NCBI GenBank assembly: GCA_036524005.1 | Contig: DATDDB010000001.1 | Coordinates: forward strand, 1-17,296 | DNA: 17,296 nt | Origin: DATDDB01 sp036524005 | GTDB lineage: Bacteria > Pseudomonadota > Gammaproteobacteria > Burkholderiales > Gallionellaceae | Direction: 5' to 3' | In this document: one piece after another, positions 13,528-17,296 of the stretch | Layout of the letters: the number at the start of each line of letters is the position of its first letter | How positions within the stretch are numbered: position 1 is the first letter of the stretch | Notes under the pieces: generated by a model | Told to the model about the DNA's origin: nothing | Seen by the model: the letters and a program-made list of their open reading frames with translations, nothing else | Databases searched by the model: none | Made by a program: the position numbers and the translations under genes

Positions 13528-14883
13528 ATGATAAAAAAACTGTTCAAACGCGTATTCGGCAAAAAGGGTGGCCGCAGCGCGCCCGGCGACTGCCGGGTAA
13601 TTCCATTTTCCGAGCATCGCGTAAGCCGCGACGGCATCAGCTATGGCGCGCGCAGGGTGACCGAAGGCCTGCAAGCGGCAGGCTATACCGCTTTCGTGGT
13701 GGGCGGCGCGGTGCGCGACCTGCTGCTGAACCGCCATCCCAAGGATTTCGACGTCGCCACCGATGCCACCCCGGAAGAAGTACGCCGCGTGTTCCGCCGT
13801 TCGCGCATCATCGGGCGTCGCTTCCGCCTGGTGCACGTGATGTTCGGCGAGGAAACGGTGGAGGTTTCCACCTTCCGCCGCATGGTGGATGCGGAAGATG
13901 CCGAGACCGACGAACACGGCAGGCTGCTGCGCGACAATGAATTCGGCGACCAGCAACAGGACGCCGCGCGCCGCGACTTCACCGCCAACGCCCTGTTCTA
14001 CGATCCCGCCACGCAGGAAATTTTCGACTACCACGACGGCTATGCCGACGTGCGCGCCAACACCCTGCGCATGATCGGCGACCCGGAAGTGCGCTACCGC
14101 GAAGATCCGGTGCGCATGCTGCGCGCGGTGCGCCTTTCCTCCAAGCTGGGCATGAAGCTGGACCGCGCCACCGCCGCGCCCATCGCCGCGATGAAGGGTC
14201 TGCTCGACAACGTGCCGCAGGCGCGCCTGCTCGACGAGATGCTCAAGATGCTGCTGTCCGGCCACTCGGCGGAAGGCGTCAAAAAGCTGCGCGAGATGAA
14301 TTTGCACCAGGGCCTGCTGCCGATGCTGGACGTCATCCTCGACCAGCCGCTGGGCGAGAAATTCATCCTGCTGGCGCTGAAGAACACCGACCAGCGCCTG
14401 CGCGAGGACAAGCCGGTTTCCCCCGCCTTCCTGTTTGCCACCCTGCTGTGGCATGAAGTGCTCGCCGCATGGAAAGCGCGGCTGGACGCGGGCGAGCGCC
14501 CCATCCCCGCCCTGCATGAGGCGATGGACGCAGTGCTCGACCGCCAGCGTGGCCAGCTCGCCATCCCGCGCCGTCACGACGCCATCATGAAGGAAATCTG
14601 GCTGCTGCAGCCGCGCCTGGAGCAGCGCAGCGGACAGCGCCCGTTCCGCCTGCTGGAACTGCCGCGCTTCCGCGCCGCCTACGACTTCCTGCTGCTGCGC
14701 TGCGAGAGCGGCGAAGTGGATACCGAACTCGGGCTGTGGTGGGACGAGTTCCAGGACGCCTCCCCCGAGCGCCGCGCCGAAATGCTGCTGCCGGAAACCG
14801 CGGGCGGCAACGGGAAAAAGCGCCGCCGCAGGCGCAAAAAACCGGTGGGCGCGGGCGCACCTGTTGAAACGCCGGCAGAATAA
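13528..14883 (+). CDS. pcnB: Poly(A) polymerase I
   Basis: The 451-residue class II nucleotidyltransferase adds 3' poly(A) tails to RNA and so marks it for decay. The head domain has VVGGAVRD (57-64) and the catalytic DFDVATD (D73, D75), then RRSRIIGRRFRLVHVMFG, which separates PcnB from CCA-adding enzymes. YREDPVRMLRAVRLSSKLG (about 191-209) is the RNA/nucleotide-binding signature. The C-terminus carries a basic tail (KKRRRRRKK, 430-438) as in other PcnB proteins. The ATG at 13528 lacks a good Shine-Dalgarno, but upstream codons are unrelated to the family and the predicted promoter (-10 at 13492) fits it. It leads into folK after a REP-like pair. Confidence 0.94.
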   Translation: MIKKLFKRVFGKKGGRSAPGDCRVIPFSEHRVSRDGISYGARRVTEGLQAAGYTAFVVGGAVRDLLLNRHPKDFDVATDATPEEVRRVFRRSRIIGRRFRLVHVMFGEETVEVSTFRRMVDAEDAETDEHGRLLRDNEFGDQQQDAARRDFTANALFYDPATQEIFDYHDGYADVRANTLRMIGDPEVRYREDPVRMLRAVRLSSKLGMKLDRATAAPIAAMKGLLDNVPQARLLDEMLKMLLSGHSAEGVKKLREMNLHQGLLPMLDVILDQPLGEKFILLALKNTDQRLREDKPVSPAFLFATLLWHEVLAAWKARLDAGERPIPALHEAMDAVLDRQRGQLAIPRRHDAIMKEIWLLQPRLEQRSGQRPFRLLELPRFRAAYDFLLLRCESGEVDTELGLWWDEFQDASPERRAEMLLPETAGGNGKKRRRRRKKPVGAGAPVETPAE

Positions 14884-14889
14884 GTTACT

Positions 14890-14980
14890 CCGTTCGTGGT
14901 GAGCCTGTCGAACCATGAACGGAAGGACGGATGATCGAAGCATGATGCCGTTCACCCTTCGACAAGCTCAGGGCGAACGG
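14890..14980. repeat. REPIN-like inverted pair of palindromic repeats
   Basis: Two 33-nt units in opposite orientation (14890-14922 plus, 14948-14980 minus) are separated by 25 nt. Each folds as CCGTTCG + 4 nt + an 11-nt loop (GAGCCTGTCGA or GAGCTTGTCGA) + 4 nt + TGAACGG. The inner stems differ (TGGT/ACCA versus CCCT/AGGG) but stay paired. GAGCNTGTCGAA-type units are typical of extragenic REP sequences in proteobacteria. The pair sits between pcnB and folK. Confidence 0.85.
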
Positions 14981-15011
14981 ACTCAATCGCGCTTTTCCAT
15001 TTGAATTTGAA

Positions 15012-15500
15012 ATGCATACAGTCTTCATCGGCCTCGGCAGCAACCTGAACAACCCGCAAGACCAGGTGCTGCGGGCATTCGCTGCGCTGAATGCGCTGCC
15101 GCAGACCCGGCTGACCGCGCGCTCCTCGCTCTACCGCAGCGCGCCGGTGGGCTATCTGGAGCAGCCGGATTTCATCAACGCCGTGGCCCGGCTGGAAACC
15201 CAACTCTCCCCGCGCGCCATGCTCGATGCGCTGCTTGCGCTGGAGCATGAAAACGGCCGCGTCCGCGAATTCCCCAACTCCCCGCGCACGCTGGACCTCG
15301 ACCTGCTGCTGTATGACGACCTGCGCCACCACGAGCACGGTCTGACCGTGCCGCACCCCGAAATGCACAAGCGCGCCTTCGTGCTGCTCCCCTTGCTGGA
15401 GTTGGCGCCCGGGTGCATCATTCCCGGCGTGGGGCCCGCAGCCGAGGCATTGCGCGCGTGCGGCGAGCAGAAACTGGAGCGTGTGGCGGATGGCGCTTGA
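15012..15500 (+). CDS. folK: 6-hydroxymethyl-7,8-dihydropterin pyrophosphokinase
   Basis: HPPK moves pyrophosphate from ATP to 6-hydroxymethyl-dihydropterin, the step before dihydropteroate synthase in folate synthesis. The 162-residue protein has the family start FIGLGSNLNNP (5-15), SSLYRSAPVGYLEQPDFINA (about 38-57) and the metal-binding PRTLDLDLLLYDD with D95 and D97, the same numbers as in E. coli. VPHPEMHKRAFVLLPLLELAP follows. The ATG at 15012 has no strong Shine-Dalgarno (TTTGAA upstream). Its end overlaps the kinase gene by 11 nt. Folate and pantothenate genes commonly cluster after pcnB in betaproteobacteria. Confidence 0.96.
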   Translation: MHTVFIGLGSNLNNPQDQVLRAFAALNALPQTRLTARSSLYRSAPVGYLEQPDFINAVARLETQLSPRAMLDALLALEHENGRVREFPNSPRTLDLDLLLYDDLRHHEHGLTVPHPEMHKRAFVLLPLLELAPGCIIPGVGPAAEALRACGEQKLERVADGA

Positions 15501-16137
15501 AAAATATCGTTATTTGGTGGTCGAAGGCCCGATAGGCGTGGGCAAGACCAGCCTTGCGCGGCGGCTGGCCGAACATGCCGGCGCCTCGCCCATGCTGGAA
15601 AAACCGGGGGACAACCCCTTCCTGCCGCGCTTCTACACCGACCCCGCGCGCAATGCGCTGCCCACCCAGCTGTTTTTCCTGTTCCAGCGCATCAACGAAG
15701 TGCGCGAACTCACCCAGATGGACCTGTTCCAGGTGCGCACCGTCTCCGATTACCTGTTCGACAAGGATGCCCTGTTCGCGCGCCTGAACCTGAACGACGA
15801 CGAATTCACCCTGTACCAGAACATCTACAACAGCCTGGCGCCGCAAGCGCCCGCGCCCGACCTGGTGATCTATCTGCAGGCCCCGGTGGAAACCCTGTAC
15901 GACAGGGTGCGGCGGCGCGCCATCGGGTATGAGCAGCCGATTGCCGAAAGCTACCTGGCACGCCTGTCGCAGGGCTACAGCGAATTTTTCCACCACTACG
16001 ACGCCGCCCCGGTGCTGGTGGTGAACTGCGAAAACCTGAATTTCGTGGATAATGACGAACATTTCGGCCTGCTGCTGGAACGCATACAGGGCATGCGCGG
16101 GCAGCGCGAATTTTTCAGCATGGGCAAGAGTTTATAA
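15490..16137 (+). CDS. Deoxynucleoside kinase family protein (dGK/dAK type)
   Basis: The 215-residue protein has a P-loop (EGPIGVGKTSLARRLAE, 12-28; K19) and the deoxynucleoside-kinase pattern: LEKPGDNPFLPRFY, QLFFLFQR, SDYLFDKDALFARLNL (where many relatives have DRS), PDLVIYLQAPVETLYDRVRRR (the LID-side segment) and an Asp/Asn-rich C-terminus. It would phosphorylate a deoxynucleoside using ATP in the cytosol; the exact base is not readable. The frame opens at GTG 15481, but ATG 15490 has GGAG 10 nt upstream and leads straight into the family sequence. It overlaps folK by 11 nt and precedes panB. Confidence 0.88.
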   Translation: MALEKYRYLVVEGPIGVGKTSLARRLAEHAGASPMLEKPGDNPFLPRFYTDPARNALPTQLFFLFQRINEVRELTQMDLFQVRTVSDYLFDKDALFARLNLNDDEFTLYQNIYNSLAPQAPAPDLVIYLQAPVETLYDRVRRRAIGYEQPIAESYLARLSQGYSEFFHHYDAAPVLVVNCENLNFVDNDEHFGLLLERIQGMRGQREFFSMGKSL

Positions 16138-16140
16138 ATG

Positions 16141-16194
16141 CTTTTCACGATTGTCCTTTCCCCCGCAAGCGGGGGGAAGTTAGAAAGGGGGCTT
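16141..16194 (+). repeat. C/G-tract hairpin repeat, copy 1
   Basis: This unit begins CTTTTCACGATTGTCC and ends GTTAGAAAGGGGGCTT. Its core is an 11-bp stem CTTTCCCCCGC (16156-16166) / GCGGGGGGAAG (16169-16179) with one wobble pair; with the closing GC pair open the loop is GCAAGC-like. It starts 4 nt after the kinase stop codon. Confidence 0.8.
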
Positions 16195-16221
16195 CCGATA
16201 GGGGGCCAAGATTAAAAATTG

Positions 16222-16274
16222 CCTTTCACGTTTGTCCTTTCCCCCCACCGGGGGGAAAGTTAGATAGGGGGCTT
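16222..16274 (+). repeat. C/G-tract hairpin repeat, copy 2, overlapping the panB ribosome-binding site
   Basis: This is a second copy of the unit at 16141, same orientation (CCTTTCACGTTTGTCC start, GTTAGATAGGGGGCTT end). Its stem is a perfect 10 bp, CTTTCCCCCC (16237-16246) / GGGGGGAAAG (16250-16259), loop ACC. The AGGGGG at 16266-16271, near its end, is the only Shine-Dalgarno candidate for panB (ATG 16276). Confidence 0.8.
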
Positions 16275-16275
16275 G

Positions 16276-17067
16276 ATGCGTACCACCTTGAGCAGTTTGC
16301 AAGACATGAAAAAGCGCGGCGAAAAAATCGCCGTGCTCACCTGTTACGACGCCAGCTTCGCCAGCCTGCTGGAAAACAACGGCGTGGACATGCTGCTGGT
16401 CGGCGATTCGCTCGGCATGGTCATCCAGGGCCGCGAAAGCACCTTGCCCGTCACCATCGAGCAGATGTCCTACCACACCGCCTGCGTGGCGAGCGGCGCG
16501 CAGCAGGCCTTTATCGTGGCCGACATGCCCTTCGGCACCTCGCAATTTTCCGCGCGCGAAACCTTCGCCTATGCCGTGCAGCTCATGGCCGCAGGCGCGC
16601 ACATGGTCAAGCTCGAAGGCGGCGCGGTGATGGCGGAAACCATCGCCTTCCTCAGCCAGCGCGGCATCCCCGTGTTTGCCCACATCGGCCTCACCCCGCA
16701 ATCGGTGCACCAGCTGGGCGGCTACCGCGTGCAGGGCAAATCCGCCGCCGCCGCACAGCAATTATTGCAGGATGCCGTCGCAGTCGAACAGGCGGGCGCC
16801 AGCATGCTGCTGCTCGAAGCCGTGCCCGCCCACCTGGCGGAGGAAATCACCAAAGAAATTTCCATCCCCACCATCGGCATCGGGGCGGGCGCTGCCTGCT
16901 CAGGCCAGGTGCTGGTGGTGTATGACATGCTGGGTATCTACCCCGGCAAAAAAGCGCGCTTCGTGAAGGACTACATGCAGGGCGCTTCCTCCATTGCCGA
17001 TGCCGTGGCGAACTACGTGCGCGAAGTGAAGGAAGGCAAGTTTCCGGGGGCGGAGCATAGTTTCTGA
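16276..17067 (+). CDS. panB: 3-methyl-2-oxobutanoate hydroxymethyltransferase
   Basis: PanB adds a hydroxymethyl group from 5,10-methylene-tetrahydrofolate to 2-oxoisovalerate, making ketopantoate for pantothenate and coenzyme A. The 263-residue length is normal (E. coli 264). Metal and active-site residues are in place: GDSLGM (D44), ADMPFG (D83), KLEGG (E114) and LLEAVP (E181), with LTCYDASFA near the N-terminus and GIGAGAACSGQVLV near 198-211. The frame also has a TTG at 16273, but the ATG at 16276 is preceded by AGGGGG belonging to the repeat. The substrate link to folate fits its place after folK. panC does not follow. Confidence 0.96.
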   Translation: MRTTLSSLQDMKKRGEKIAVLTCYDASFASLLENNGVDMLLVGDSLGMVIQGRESTLPVTIEQMSYHTACVASGAQQAFIVADMPFGTSQFSARETFAYAVQLMAAGAHMVKLEGGAVMAETIAFLSQRGIPVFAHIGLTPQSVHQLGGYRVQGKSAAAAQQLLQDAVAVEQAGASMLLLEAVPAHLAEEITKEISIPTIGIGAGAACSGQVLVVYDMLGIYPGKKARFVKDYMQGASSIADAVANYVREVKEGKFPGAEHSF

Positions 17068-17172
17068 AGGGCGGCTTAGTCCAAGTAGCAGCCGTTAACG
17101 CATGGCCGTTTTGCCTAGAGAATATTGGGGAATGGACTCTCGGATCCCGGTTACCAATTAGATATTTAATGC
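17068..17172. other. AT-richer gap after panB
   Basis: No gene or convincing terminator is seen. GGCGGCT (17070-17076) / AGCAGCC (17087-17093) pairs imperfectly but lacks a T-tract. Base composition is visibly less GC-rich than in panB. Confidence 0.5.
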
Positions 17173-17296
17173 ATGATCTGGACTCATCGAGGCAAAGCCA
17201 TTCCGCTTAAGGTATACCACGGCGTTCCAAAGGGATGGTACGCAAGCGAAATATTGGCTGAGCACGCGCGACTCGGGGGTAAGTATGATATAGGTG
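17173..17296 (+). CDS. Unrecognised partial reading frame at the window edge
   Basis: From ATG 17173 a frame of 41 codons stays open to the end of the window (begins MIWTHRGKAIPLKVYHGVPK, later GWYASEILAEHARLGG). An in-frame stop just upstream (17167-17169) fixes this ATG as the first possible start. There is no Shine-Dalgarno, and codons such as ATA, GTA and CGA are used more than in the neighbouring genes. I do not recognise the protein. It could be a real, perhaps transferred gene or a chance frame. Confidence 0.4.
   Translation, partial: MIWTHRGKAIPLKVYHGVPKGWYASEILAEHARLGGKYDIG

Noticed and set aside
13504..14955. 483-codon minus-strand reading frame opposite pcnB
   Set aside because: The plus strand has full PcnB motifs; the opposite frame is a low-complexity His/Gln/Val-rich shadow.
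14890..14980. Intrinsic terminator of pcnB
   Set aside because: Neither hairpin is followed by a T-run, and the 33-nt inverted pair fits REP-type elements better, though it could still slow transcription.
17169..17210. Alternative ATG frame at 17169
   Set aside because: It closes after 13 codons with no ribosome-binding site.

Overview
The window looks like a chromosomal segment of a GC-rich betaproteobacterium, most likely of the Nitrosomonadales (Gallionella/Sideroxydans/Methylophilus type). This is inferred from protein character and gene order: radC near rpmB-rpmG, purM and an AI-2E permease facing apart, permease-hda, HAD phosphatase, pcnB-folK-deoxynucleoside kinase-panB. Most genes are core housekeeping genes. 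The less ordinary content lies between them. No rRNA, tRNA, CRISPR array, IS element or prophage was seen.

Left part (1-3583). radC (+) faces a minus-strand pair, a MarR-type regulator followed by a small double-CDGSH iron-sulfur protein, and the two sides share a terminator. The marR promoter has a palindrome sitting exactly in its -35/-10 spacer, a likely autoregulatory operator. A large lipoprotein gene of unknown function follows on the plus strand, then rpmB-rpmG with a clear sigma70 promoter and a strong terminator. The usual radC-rpmB-rpmG neighbourhood is thus split by about 2.4 kb of accessory genes.

Middle (3634-8890, minus strand). A compact, probably co-transcribed run reads purM - purN - DUF3108 (secreted) - DUF3108 (membrane-anchored, TonB-like spacer) - RsmB/NOP-type RNA methyltransferase - small membrane protein. 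Several start codons are non-ATG (TTG for purM, GTG for the anchored DUF3108 protein and the membrane protein, and possibly GTG for purN) and spacing is tight.

Right part (8983-17296, mostly plus strand). The AI-2E family permease overlaps hda by 4 nt. Then come a small outer-membrane beta-barrel gene, a HAD-IB phosphatase, a secreted DUF4124/retropepsin-like protease, a minus-strand membrane protein, and pcnB, folK, a deoxynucleoside kinase and panB. The intergenic gaps hold an 18-19 bp triple tandem repeat, competing hairpins upstream of pcnB, a REPIN-like inverted pair of hairpins between pcnB and folK with compensatory stem changes, and two copies of a C/G-tract hairpin repeat before panB, the second of which supplies the panB Shine-Dalgarno sequence. 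After panB the sequence becomes AT-richer, and an unrecognised partial reading frame runs off the end.

No complete novel defence or mobile system is evident. The best leads are the repeat families, the MarR/CDGSH unit and the tandem DUF3108 genes.
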